Assembly (NCBI GenBank): GCA_963708645.1
Contig: CAVPTA010000014.1
Span: 124,001 to 188,000 of the forward strand
Direction of reading: 5' to 3'
From: RYN-133 sp963708645
Lineage (GTDB): Bacteria > Actinomycetota > Actinomycetes > Mycobacteriales > Jatrophihabitantaceae
DNA length: 64,000 bases
Shown: positions 34,402 through 41,876 of the stretch, one piece after another
How the letters are laid out: each line of letters begins with the position of its first letter
Numbering within the stretch: position 1 is the stretch's first letter
The notes under the pieces: model-generated
Seen by the model: the letters and a program-made list of their open reading frames with translations, nothing else
Told to the model about the DNA's origin: nothing
The model's database searches: none
Program-made: the position numbers and the translations under genes

Positions 34402-35478
34402 TCAACCGACCAGTCTGGTGGCCCCGGCGAAGTCGCTGCCGAACGCGGCGGCGGCCACGACCTTGACGTCCTCGCCCGGTTCGGGAGCGGACACCATCAT
34501 GCCGTTGCCGATGTAGATCGTGACGTGGCCGATCGGCTGGTAGAAGAACATCAGGTCGCCGGGCTGGAGCTGGTCGAACGACACGTGATGGCCGTAGTTG
34601 TACTGATCGGCGGCCGAGTGCGGCAGGCTCACGCCGCCCTGCTGCCACGCTGCCATGGTCAGGCCCGAGCAGTCGTAGGCGTCGGGTCCGGCCGCGCCGA
34701 ACACGTACGGCTTGCCGACCTGGGCGAGCGCGAACTGCACTGCGGCCTGCGCCTGCGCGGACGAGGCGTGCACCGCGTTGGCGGTCATCGCGGTCGCCGC
34801 GCCCCGCGAGATCGCGGCTCCCTGGCGGGCAGCCCACAACGCGCGCTGCTGCTGGTTGAGCGAGGCGAGCAGCTTGGTGAACTTCGCGATCTGGCGCTGT
34901 GTCGTCGTGTGCTGACGACCGAGCGCTGCGCGGGTCTGCTGCGCCTGCGTGTAGAGGTTCTCGGCGTTCGCCTTGGCAGACTTCGCCTGTTCCTGGATCG
35001 CTGCGAAAGAACTCACGACCTGCGAGTTGTGCTGCGAGAGCATCGAGAGCGTGTCGAGCTGGTCGAGGTAACTCGAACCGCTGTCGCTGGACAGCAGCGC
35101 ACCGGTCGCGCTGTACGTGCCGCCCTCGTACTGGGCCGCGGCGCTCTGCGAGAGCTGGTGCTCAGCCGTGACAAGCCGGCGCTGCGCGGCGCGGAACTCG
35201 GCCGCCGCCTTCGCTGCTGCCTGCTTCTTGGCGTGGTAGGCGTTGTTGGCCTGGTTGTACTTCTCGACGATCTGGTCGTTCTGCCGCGAGAGGGACGACA
35301 GGCGCTGCTGCACGGAGTGGATCCGTGGCGCGATCGCCGTGTTGGGAGCCGCCGAGGCGACGGTCGGCACCGTGACCGCGACGCTCACCAGGACGGTGGC
35401 GGCGCCGACGATACGGAGGCGGCTGGGGGTCCGTGGGTTCGGCCCGTGGTGCGATGGACGTGCAAGACGAAACGCCAT
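34402..35478 (-). CDS. NlpC/P60 peptidoglycan endopeptidase (Rv2190c type)
   Basis: Secreted protein of 358 residues. A signal peptide (~1-43, ends ASA) is followed by a long coiled-coil region rich in Gln and Ala (~50-235). The C-terminal NlpC/P60 domain has Cys270 in YDCSGLTMAAW and His318 in GHVTIYIG. Such enzymes cut the D-Glu/meso-DAP stem-peptide bond during cell separation. The ATG at 35478 has AAGGAG about 13 bases upstream. Expression is probably controlled by the c-di-AMP riboswitch in the leader. The order with pimB' and the DnaQ-UvrC gene matches the mycobacterial locus. Confidence 0.88.
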   Translation of the reverse strand: MAFRLARPSHHGPNPRTPSRLRIVGAATVLVSVAVTVPTVASAAPNTAIAPRIHSVQQRLSSLSRQNDQIVEKYNQANNAYHAKKQAAAKAAAEFRAAQRRLVTAEHQLSQSAAAQYEGGTYSATGALLSSDSGSSYLDQLDTLSMLSQHNSQVVSSFAAIQEQAKSAKANAENLYTQAQQTRAALGRQHTTTQRQIAKFTKLLASLNQQQRALWAARQGAAISRGAATAMTANAVHASSAQAQAAVQFALAQVGKPYVFGAAGPDAYDCSGLTMAAWQQGGVSLPHSAADQYNYGHHVSFDQLQPGDLMFFYQPIGHVTIYIGNGMMVSAPEPGEDVKVVAAAAFGSDFAGATRLVG

Positions 35479-35499
35479 GCGGTGGCGAAGCTCCTTCTT

Positions 35500-35725
35500 C
35501 CTCGTCCGCCTACCGAGTTAGCTGACGGATTCGGGCCGGAAGTAGCCCTACGGGTCATCCCGAGCCCGCTGGTCGAGCGGGTCGAGCTGCCCCGATTCAC
35601 CCCAGAACTCGCGTGGGTCCTCGGTTCGCGGATCACTGACCTGCATTCACAGGTGCAACGATCCGGCGATTCGGCGGTGACGCCCGGTGATGCCCTCGGT
35701 GGACACCGTGCGACCGGGAATGTCT
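35500..35725 (-). ncRNA. Cyclic di-AMP riboswitch (ydaO-yuaA class) in the NlpC/P60 leader
   Basis: Read on the minus strand, the leader contains the class hallmarks in order: GGGGTGAATCGGGGCAGC (rc of ~35586-35603), a GC-rich arm, then GACCCGTAGGGCTACTTC. After that comes CCCGAATCCGTCAGCTAACT with the near-invariant GTCAGCTAAC (35516-35525), followed by CGGTAGGCGG. These match actinobacterial ydaO-yuaA elements, which turn off cell-wall hydrolase genes when c-di-AMP is high (family knowledge). The 5' limit is approximate. The stretch between the next gene (35871) and the promoter shows no gene. Confidence 0.85.
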
Positions 35726-35730
35726 CGGAA

Positions 35731-35759
35731 AGGTTACGACCCCCTCCGAACGCACGCAA
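35731..35759 (-). promoter_or_regulatory. Sigma-70-type promoter for the riboswitch/NlpC transcript
   Basis: On the minus strand TTGCGT (rc of 35754-35759) is separated by exactly 17 bases from TAACCT (rc of 35731-35736). A start near 35724 would give a leader of about 245 bases carrying the riboswitch. This is the clearest two-box promoter in the window. Confidence 0.65.
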
Positions 35760-35870
35760 CGGCGGCCCCCCGGTTTCGGCACGTTCATCCCGAGTCAGCT
35801 CAGGAAACCAGAGCTTTTGTGACGGAATAACCTGGGACTTCGTGGCGAGATTGGTTCTCTGTGGCCGACC

Positions 35871-36077
35871 TCACGCAATTCCGCGAGCGTCTTCTGCACC
35901 GCTGTCGTGAACCAGCCGCAGCGGCGGCACCAGTCCCGCGTCGGCCAACCGCACCAGCGCGATCTGCTCCGCAGAATCGAGCTGAACCTGTTGCGTTGGC
36001 GCATTAAGTAACACCGAGATTACACAGTCGTGGCAGTGCACACCCTGCCCGACGCACGTGTCGCAGTCGATGATCAT
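35871..36077 (-). CDS. Small conserved cysteine-rich protein
   Basis: Protein of 68 residues. The N-terminus has four cysteines (IDCDTCVGQGVHCHDCVISVLL) that could bind a metal. A helical C-terminus follows (DSAEQIALVRLADAGLVPPLRLV). Similar small proteins sit beside NlpC/P60 genes in many actinobacteria, without known function. The ATG at 36077 has GAGGCG about 8 bases upstream, which decides the start. Confidence 0.72.
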   Translation of the reverse strand: MIIDCDTCVGQGVHCHDCVISVLLNAPTQQVQLDSAEQIALVRLADAGLVPPLRLVHDSGAEDARGIA

Positions 36078-36153
36078 GACAATTCGCCTCTCGTCGATTT
36101 CCACGACCGAAGCTAAAGACCCACTACGACAGTTTTGCCATCACGGCGTCCCG

Positions 36154-37485
36154 CTATCCCAGCCTCGCAAGAAGTGCGCGCGAGGGAACTGTCCAGGCGC
36201 CGGCGCGGGAGACGTCGGTGACGATCTCCTGATCGGAGGTCACGACGATCAGGGCACGTCCGGCGGGTTCGGCGCCGACAAGTCGGCGGATCAGATCGTC
36301 GGCGATCTCGTCCGGGGCGCTGAACAGCACGCGCACGCCACGGGGTGTGCGCGGTTGCGCGGGCGGACGGGCACCGCCGTCGAATGCGATCGTGACTTCG
36401 ATGCCGGTGCGGGCCTGCAGCGCCGCGATGGCCGCGATGAGACGGGTGCGCTGGTCGGCGAGCGTGAGTTCGGGATAGCCCGACTTGGTGACGTTGTAGC
36501 CGTCGACGATCAGGTGGGCCTGCGGCAAGTCCAGCAGCCGGTCGAGCTCGACTCCCCCGCCCGTGGATGCATCCGCGTCGCCGGCGAACACGGCATCGGC
36601 GGGACGTAGCGCCGAGGCCGGCAGGGCGAGCTCGCGGCGCACCCCGGCTGCCGCGTCGGTCAGCGTGTCGAGCAGCAGTCGCAATCGCGCGTCGTCGACG
36701 TCACGGCCCGTCCGCGCCTCCCGGCGCACGGTCTCACCAGCACGTTCGAGCTCGGCGACCCGGGCCTGCAGGCGCGCGACCGTTGCCGAATGGTCCTCAG
36801 CAATGCCGGCCAGTTCCGCCCGGAGGCGGTCACGCTCGGCACGAGCATCGGCGACGTCCTGCTCGGCAGCGCGCAGTTCGCCGGTGCGGCTGCGCAGCCG
36901 GTTGCGCAGGTGGGTGACCTCTTCGACCGAGGACGCCGTCGCCTCGATCGTCGCGGCGGCCACCGCCTCATCCAGGCGGGCCGCCTCGGCCCGCAGCCGC
37001 GACCGCAGCTGCGCGACCTCGGTGCGCAACCTCGTGATCTCGTCGCTGGACGCTTCGCGCGCCGACTGCTCGCTGGCCCATTGCTCGCCGACGCTCGCAA
37101 TCAACTCCGTCCAGCCCGGCGGACGCGTCAGATAGGCCACGACCGCCGTGTCGAGCGGGTCGGAGGCCGTCGTCGCGGACCCGCTGCGTACGGCCTCGAC
37201 CAGCTGCGGCGTCGAATCGGCTACCGCGTCGGCGACGCGCGCGCGGAAGTCGGCATCGGCGTCGAGAGCCGCTGACAGCGCCGCGGCGCCCAACCGAACC
37301 CTTTTCGCCGGGGTGAACCGCGCGATGGCCCGCAGTGCCGGCGGGACCTCCTCTGCCGGCGTGCGTCCGAGCACCTCGGCCGCGACCTGCAACAGCCGCT
37401 GCCGGACCGGCTCGGCAAGCGGCGGCGCCGATGCGGGCGCCGACAGGTCTGCATCGTCGGCGGCTGCGCCCGGTGAGCCGGTCAT
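36154..37485 (-). CDS. NYN-domain (YacP-like) RNase with coiled coil
   Basis: Protein of 443 residues. An N-terminal helical domain (~25-130) is followed by a long coiled coil (~140-265, Arg/Ala/Glu-rich). The C-terminal YacP-type NYN nuclease domain (~325-440) has HLIVDGYNVTKSGYPELTLA with the first catalytic Asp, IEVTIAFDGGAR, and ALIVVTSDQEIVTDV with further acidic residues. YacP/Rae1 relatives cut mRNA on ribosomes. The ATG at 37485 lies 7 bases after TACTCT on the minus strand (leaderless). It is divergent from the DnaQ-UvrC gene. Confidence 0.82.
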   Translation of the reverse strand: MTGSPGAAADDADLSAPASAPPLAEPVRQRLLQVAAEVLGRTPAEEVPPALRAIARFTPAKRVRLGAAALSAALDADADFRARVADAVADSTPQLVEAVRSGSATTASDPLDTAVVAYLTRPPGWTELIASVGEQWASEQSAREASSDEITRLRTEVAQLRSRLRAEAARLDEAVAAATIEATASSVEEVTHLRNRLRSRTGELRAAEQDVADARAERDRLRAELAGIAEDHSATVARLQARVAELERAGETVRREARTGRDVDDARLRLLLDTLTDAAAGVRRELALPASALRPADAVFAGDADASTGGGVELDRLLDLPQAHLIVDGYNVTKSGYPELTLADQRTRLIAAIAALQARTGIEVTIAFDGGARPPAQPRTPRGVRVLFSAPDEIADDLIRRLVGAEPAGRALIVVTSDQEIVTDVSRAGAWTVPSRALLARLG

Positions 37486-37568
37486 ACGAGCGAGAGTACG
37501 AGCCGTCCGGAGCCGATTCCGGGCGTGCCGCCCCGATTTCGTCGGACCCCCGACCTAACGTCGCGTCC

Positions 37569-39332
37569 ATGGCCGCTCCGATGTCGAGCACGGCGTTCGT
37601 GCAGACCAGCTTCGACGAGCTGGACGAACCGCTGCGCACGACCACGTTCACGGTCGTCGACCTCGAGACGACCGGCGGATCGTCCATGGCCGACTCGATC
37701 ACCGAGATCGGCGCGGTGAAGGTGCGTGGCGGCGAGGTGCTCGGCGAGTTCCAGACCCTCGTCCACCCCGGCCAGGCGATCACGCCGTTCGTGAGCGTGT
37801 TGACGGGCATCACCGACCTGATGGTGGCGTCCGCGCCCGCGATCTCCGCGGCACTGCCCGCGTTTCTCGAGTTCGCGCACGGCAGCGTGCTGGTCGCGCA
37901 CAACGCGCCGTTCGACGTCGGTTTCCTCAAGGCCGCTGCTGTCGACCAGCACCTTGCCTGGCCGGCGTTCGCGGTCGTCGACACTGCAGTGCTGGCGCGT
38001 CGGGTGCTCACCCGTGACGAGGTGCCGAACTGCAAGCTCGCCTCGCTCGCACAGTTCTTCCGGGCCACGACGACGCCTAACCACCGCGCGCTGTCCGACG
38101 CACGAGCGACGGTCGACGTGCTGCACGGGCTGATGGCGCGGCTGGGCAGCATCGGCGTGCAGTCGCTGCCCGAGTTGCGCGCGTTCACCGCCCAGGTGTC
38201 GCCTGAAGTGCGGCGCAAACGGCATCTGGCCGAAGCCATCCCGACCGGTCCCGGGGTCTACGTGTTCCGCGACGGGCGAGGCGTGCCGCTCTACGTCGGC
38301 ACCAGCCGCAACCTGCGCACCCGGGTGCGGCAGTACTTCGTAGCCAGCGAGATGCGCACCCGCATGGGCGAGATGGTGTCACTCGCCGAACGGGTCGATC
38401 CGATCTCGTGCGCGCATGCCCTCGAGGCGCAGGTGCGTGAGCTGCGGTTGATCGCTGCGCACAAGCCGCGCTACAACCGTCGCTCGAAATACCCCGAACG
38501 CTCTGTGTGGCTCAAGCTCACCCACGAAGCATTCCCTCGGCTGTCGGTCGTGCGGGTGCTTCGCGAGGACGGGTCGCACTATCTCGGGCCGTTGCGGTCA
38601 CAGCGGCAGGCCGAGGCGGTGCGCGACGCGATCCACGACGCGGTGCCGTTGCGGCAGTGCAGCGATCGGCTGTCGTTGCGCCGCGCGGTGCGGGCGGCAT
38701 GCGCGCTCGCCGGCATCGGACGGTGCTCGGCGCCGTGCGAAGGCACGACCTCGCCGGCCGACTATGCCGCGCTGGTCGACCTGGTCGCCGCAGCGTGGAC
38801 GGGTGACGTGCGTCCGCTGGTCGAGCCGCTGCGCGCCAAGCTGGCCAAGCTGTCCGCCGATCAGCGTTTCGAGCAGGCGGCCGTCGTGCGCGATCGCATC
38901 GCGACCGTCGTGCGCGCGTGCGCCCGCATGCAGCGCGTGCGCTCGGTGAGTTCGATCGACGAGCTGGTCGCGGCGCGTCCTGACAGCGCCGGTGGCTGGG
39001 AGATCTCGGTCGTGCGCCGTGGCCGGCTCGCCGCGGCCGGAGTGGCCGCGCGGGGCGTGCCGCCCTACGCCGTGATCGAGGCATTGCTGTCCACCGCCGA
39101 CACGGTGTCTGCCGATCAGCCGGTGCTGGCCGAAGAGACCGAGACGATCCTGCGCTGGCTCGAGCAACCCGGCACCCGGCTCGTCCACGCCTCTGCGCCG
39201 TGGCAGCTGCCCGCCCATGGGGCCGGCGGCATGGTGTCGTGGCTGGCTGCCGACGCCGCCCGGCGGGCCGCAACCCCGTTCGCCGACCGCCGCACGCTGT
39301 CGATGCTGTCGCGTCCCGCCCGCGCCAGCTGA
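37569..39332 (+). CDS. DnaQ-like exonuclease fused to UvrC-like GIY-YIG nuclease (Rv2191 type)
   Basis: Protein of 587 residues. Domain 1 (~25-190) is a DEDDh 3'-5' exonuclease with TFTVVDLETTGGSS, LVAHNAPFDVGFL and HRALSDARATVDVL. Domain 2 (~225-310) is a GIY-YIG nuclease with GPGVYVFRDGRGVPLYVGTS and RVRQYF. A UvrC-like Cys region (CALAGIGRCSAPCEG) and UVR-type helix (SADQRFEQAAVVRDRI) follow. This is the mycobacterial Rv2191/Cho-like architecture, probably for DNA repair. The ATG at 37569 lies 7 bases after TAACGT. Confidence 0.88.
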   Translation: MAAPMSSTAFVQTSFDELDEPLRTTTFTVVDLETTGGSSMADSITEIGAVKVRGGEVLGEFQTLVHPGQAITPFVSVLTGITDLMVASAPAISAALPAFLEFAHGSVLVAHNAPFDVGFLKAAAVDQHLAWPAFAVVDTAVLARRVLTRDEVPNCKLASLAQFFRATTTPNHRALSDARATVDVLHGLMARLGSIGVQSLPELRAFTAQVSPEVRRKRHLAEAIPTGPGVYVFRDGRGVPLYVGTSRNLRTRVRQYFVASEMRTRMGEMVSLAERVDPISCAHALEAQVRELRLIAAHKPRYNRRSKYPERSVWLKLTHEAFPRLSVVRVLREDGSHYLGPLRSQRQAEAVRDAIHDAVPLRQCSDRLSLRRAVRAACALAGIGRCSAPCEGTTSPADYAALVDLVAAAWTGDVRPLVEPLRAKLAKLSADQRFEQAAVVRDRIATVVRACARMQRVRSVSSIDELVAARPDSAGGWEISVVRRGRLAAAGVAARGVPPYAVIEALLSTADTVSADQPVLAEETETILRWLEQPGTRLVHASAPWQLPAHGAGGMVSWLAADAARRAATPFADRRTLSMLSRPARAS

Positions 39333-39364
39333 GCGGGCCGCCCGAGCGCGGCCGTAACCCGCGG

Positions 39365-39427
39365 GCACCGCTCTGCCCCGCTCGCGCACCGCTGTACCCC
39401 GCTCGCGCACCGCCTTGCCCCGCGTAG
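39365..39427. repeat. Three tandem 21-base repeats
   Basis: Three head-to-tail copies of a 21-base GC-rich unit starting GCACCGC and containing CCCCGC: 39365-39385, 39386-39406 and 39407-39427. The first two differ at two bases; the third diverges at its end. They lie in the 191-base gap between the DnaQ-UvrC gene and the RAM-domain gene. No coding sense is evident. Confidence 0.75.
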
Positions 39428-39523
39428 CCACGCTGTAGCGCCGAAATCACGTGCGTTCGCGGGGCAAAGCGCGGACGCGGGCCGCGCGCTCGACGCCGGT
39501 GGGGCGCTGGCTACGATCGGCTC

Positions 39524-39802
39524 GTGATTACCGCGATCGTCATGATCTCCGTCGAGTCGGACAAGATCCCCGAGGTTGCGCAGCAGATCGCGGACGTCGA
39601 CGGCGTCAGCGAGGTGTACTCGGTGGCCGGTGACGTCGACCTGATCGCGGTCGTGCGCGTCAAGAAGTTCGACGACATCGCCGACACGATTGCCGGCCGG
39701 CTGTCCAAGGTCGACGGTGTGCTGCACACCGACACGCACATCGCGTTCCGCGCCTACTCGCGCCACGATCTGGAGTCGACGTTCTCGCTCGGCGTCGAAT
39801 AA
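39524..39802 (+). CDS. Stand-alone Lrp/AsnC ligand-binding (RAM) domain protein
   Basis: Protein of 92 residues consisting only of the alpha-beta sandwich that binds amino acids in Lrp/AsnC regulators: TAIVMISVESDKIPEVAQQI, VSEVYSVAGDVDLIAVVRV and LSKVDGVLHTDTHIAFR. No DNA-binding helix-turn-helix precedes it. Such free RAM domains may modulate full-length regulators or enzymes. The start GTG lies 6 bases after TACGAT (leaderless). Six bases after the stop lies a palindrome, AGTCGATCGACT (39809-39820). Confidence 0.85.
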   Translation: MITAIVMISVESDKIPEVAQQIADVDGVSEVYSVAGDVDLIAVVRVKKFDDIADTIAGRLSKVDGVLHTDTHIAFRAYSRHDLESTFSLGVE

Positions 39803-39910
39803 CCCAATAGTCGATCGACTGTTCCTCCGCTGTGCCCGCGCTTGGGCGGTGCACCCGGGCGGACCGGAGGAAGACGTGATCGACCACGCCGGCACCGAGC
39901 CGACGCCGCG

Positions 39911-41020
39911 CTAGCCGCGCTTGTCGAGGCCCGCAAGCCAGGCGTTGTACGACTCGCGCGCGTCGTCGTCCTCGTCGTAGGTGTCGACATCCGAGCGCCC
40001 GGACGTGCGCTCGCTGAAGGTCGCGACGCGGGCCTGCTCGAGCCAGCCCTTCTTGTCTGCCCGGTCGGTGTCGACGCGACGCAGCCAGTCGACGACCAGC
40101 ACGATCATCACGACGATCATCAACGCGTCGCCGCCGAACCACATGATCGCGCCGCCGGTGCGGGTGTCCGAGAGCCGATCGACGGCAACGTTCGGGTCGG
40201 CGAGCATCGACACCGCTTGTGTGCCCTGCAGCAACACGATGCCGGTGAACGTGTCGACGGCCATCGCGATCGCGAGCAGCAACCACCGTGCCGGGGTGCC
40301 GAGCCGCCACCGGATCGGCTCGTTGCCCACGACGAGGACGAAGAACTGGCAGCCGACGAGCAGGTAGACCAGATGCTCGACCTGCCCGGCCCAATCGGTT
40401 CGCATCACGTCGTCCATCAGACCTGTGAGGTGACTGCCCACGATGACCACCGCATAGGACGCGAGCGCAACCGGCGGCGCGGTCAGCACCGACACGACCC
40501 GGCCTCGCACGATGCGCGTGATGCGGTCACGCCGGCGCGGTGGTGATGCTGCCAGCGCGAGCGAGAGCGGATGCCCGGCCACCAGCAGGACGGGCGCAAC
40601 CATGACGAGTGCGAGGTGTCCCGCCATGTGCGCGGTGAACAGCACCTGGTCGTAAACGGCGATGCTGCCGTTCGTCGCGAACGCAACCACTGCGAGACCG
40701 AGCAGGAACGACAGCGTGCGCCGCAGCGGCCACCGCGTGTCGGACCGACTCGGCACCAACGCGACGGCGGTCAGGTACGCGGCCGCGACGAGCACCAGCA
40801 CCGCGACCGCGACCGCGTCCAACTGCCATTTCGTGAGCAGGTTCGAGCCGAGCAGCGCGCCGGCCGGATCGCCGCCGGCCCGGGTCAAAGCGTGCATGTG
40901 CATCGAGTCGCCGGAACCGCCGGACTGGTACGACCACACCGCGACGGCGAGCACGGCCAGCGCGAGCACCGCGATCGTCCAGGCGGCAACGGCCACCTTG
41001 GGCAGACGGGCTCGGCTCAC
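39911..41020 (-). CDS. ctaG: Cytochrome c oxidase assembly factor CtaG (caa3 type)
   Basis: Polytopic membrane protein of 369 residues with about seven helices. Family residues are YDQVLFTAHMAGHLALVMVAPVLLVAGHPLSL with paired histidines, and QVEHLVYLLVGCQFFVLVVGNEPIRW. A first hydrophobic helix and an acidic cytoplasmic tail frame the domain. caa3_CtaG proteins help assemble the CuB/CuA centres of the oxidase. The GTG start at 41020 lies 6 bases after GATACT on the minus strand. It sits 5 kb from ctaE and qcrCAB, which fits that job. Confidence 0.85.
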   Translation of the reverse strand: MSRARLPKVAVAAWTIAVLALAVLAVAVWSYQSGGSGDSMHMHALTRAGGDPAGALLGSNLLTKWQLDAVAVAVLVLVAAAYLTAVALVPSRSDTRWPLRRTLSFLLGLAVVAFATNGSIAVYDQVLFTAHMAGHLALVMVAPVLLVAGHPLSLALAASPPRRRDRITRIVRGRVVSVLTAPPVALASYAVVIVGSHLTGLMDDVMRTDWAGQVEHLVYLLVGCQFFVLVVGNEPIRWRLGTPARWLLLAIAMAVDTFTGIVLLQGTQAVSMLADPNVAVDRLSDTRTGGAIMWFGGDALMIVVMIVLVVDWLRRVDTDRADKKGWLEQARVATFSERTSGRSDVDTYDEDDDARESYNAWLAGLDKRG

Positions 41021-41047
41021 CCGTCCAGTATCCGCCTGCCCGAATGG

Positions 41048-41719
41048 TCAACTGCAGGCAGCGAGGCTGCGCGCGAACAGGGCGAGCGAGATCTCGTACT
41101 CGACGGTCTCGATGTCGTTGCACACGAGTTCGACACCGGCCTTCGCCTTGCGCAGGAACGAGATCATCGCGTCGTTGTCACCAGCTACCAACGCCGTGAA
41201 CGCGAAGATGCCCGCGCGGCGCGCGCTCGCAGTGAGCCGCGACAGCAACATCGTGCCGACCCCGCGGCGCTGCCAGTCGTCGACGATCGTGACGGCGAGT
41301 TCGGCGTCCGTCGCGTTCCGCGATGACCTGATGTAGCGCGCCACACCGATGCCGCGTCCGTCGCGCGCATCCAGTGCGCCGATGGCCTCGTGGTCGTGGT
41401 GGTCGATGTCGGTGAGAAACCGCAACTCGGCCGAGCTCAGGTCGCGTTTGACCGTGAGGAACCGCTGGCGTCGCGATCGGGCGCTGAGCCGGCCGAACCC
41501 GTCGGCCAGCAATGCCTGGTCCGTCGCTTGCACGGGCCGCACGACGACGCGCGCTCCGTCGGGTAGGACGACGTGCTCGCCGGCGAGCCGACCCGGTGAT
41601 GCCGTGCCCGATCGACGACGCAGACGCGCCAGACGTGCCACGCGATGCACCTCGGCTTTCATGTGCATTTCGTGCTGTCGCTGCTTCATGGCCGCAGCTG
41701 TGTAGTCAGGGCTGAACAC
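41048..41719 (-). CDS. GNAT-family N-acetyltransferase
   Basis: Protein of 223 residues. A basic N-terminal stretch (~10-45) is followed by a GNAT domain. The acetyl-CoA loop is VTIVDDWQRRGVGTMLLSRL, preceded by RYIRSSRNATDAELAV and followed by FTALVAGDNDAMISFLRKA. The substrate is unknown. The GTG at 41719 has GGAGG 7 bases upstream, which decides the start over a later ATG. It is divergent from the LuxR-type regulator gene, with a ~157-base spacer that likely holds both promoters. Confidence 0.8.
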   Translation of the reverse strand: MFSPDYTAAAMKQRQHEMHMKAEVHRVARLARLRRRSGTASPGRLAGEHVVLPDGARVVVRPVQATDQALLADGFGRLSARSRRQRFLTVKRDLSSAELRFLTDIDHHDHEAIGALDARDGRGIGVARYIRSSRNATDAELAVTIVDDWQRRGVGTMLLSRLTASARRAGIFAFTALVAGDNDAMISFLRKAKAGVELVCNDIETVEYEISLALFARSLAACS

Positions 41720-41876
41720 CGTTCCGCCTCCCAGTTCGTCTGATTGATTCGGCGAACCTAAGCCGGATCGGCCAGGCGCCGAATCGGCGAAAGCCACCCA
41801 GATTTCGCGACGCCGATGCCTAGGCGAACGCGTGCCGCGCACTGAACGCAAACCCGGTGCAGCCCGTAGGACGGAG

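Noticed and set aside
39365..39427. CRISPR-like array
   Set aside because: The repeats are directly adjacent with no unique spacers and no cas genes are present in the window; simple tandem repeat instead.
39876..39914. Mini-frame of 12 codons behind a strong GGAGGAAG
   Set aside because: The Shine-Dalgarno match is good, but the product is too short and shows no leader-peptide logic such as repeated codons of one amino acid. Chance cannot be excluded.
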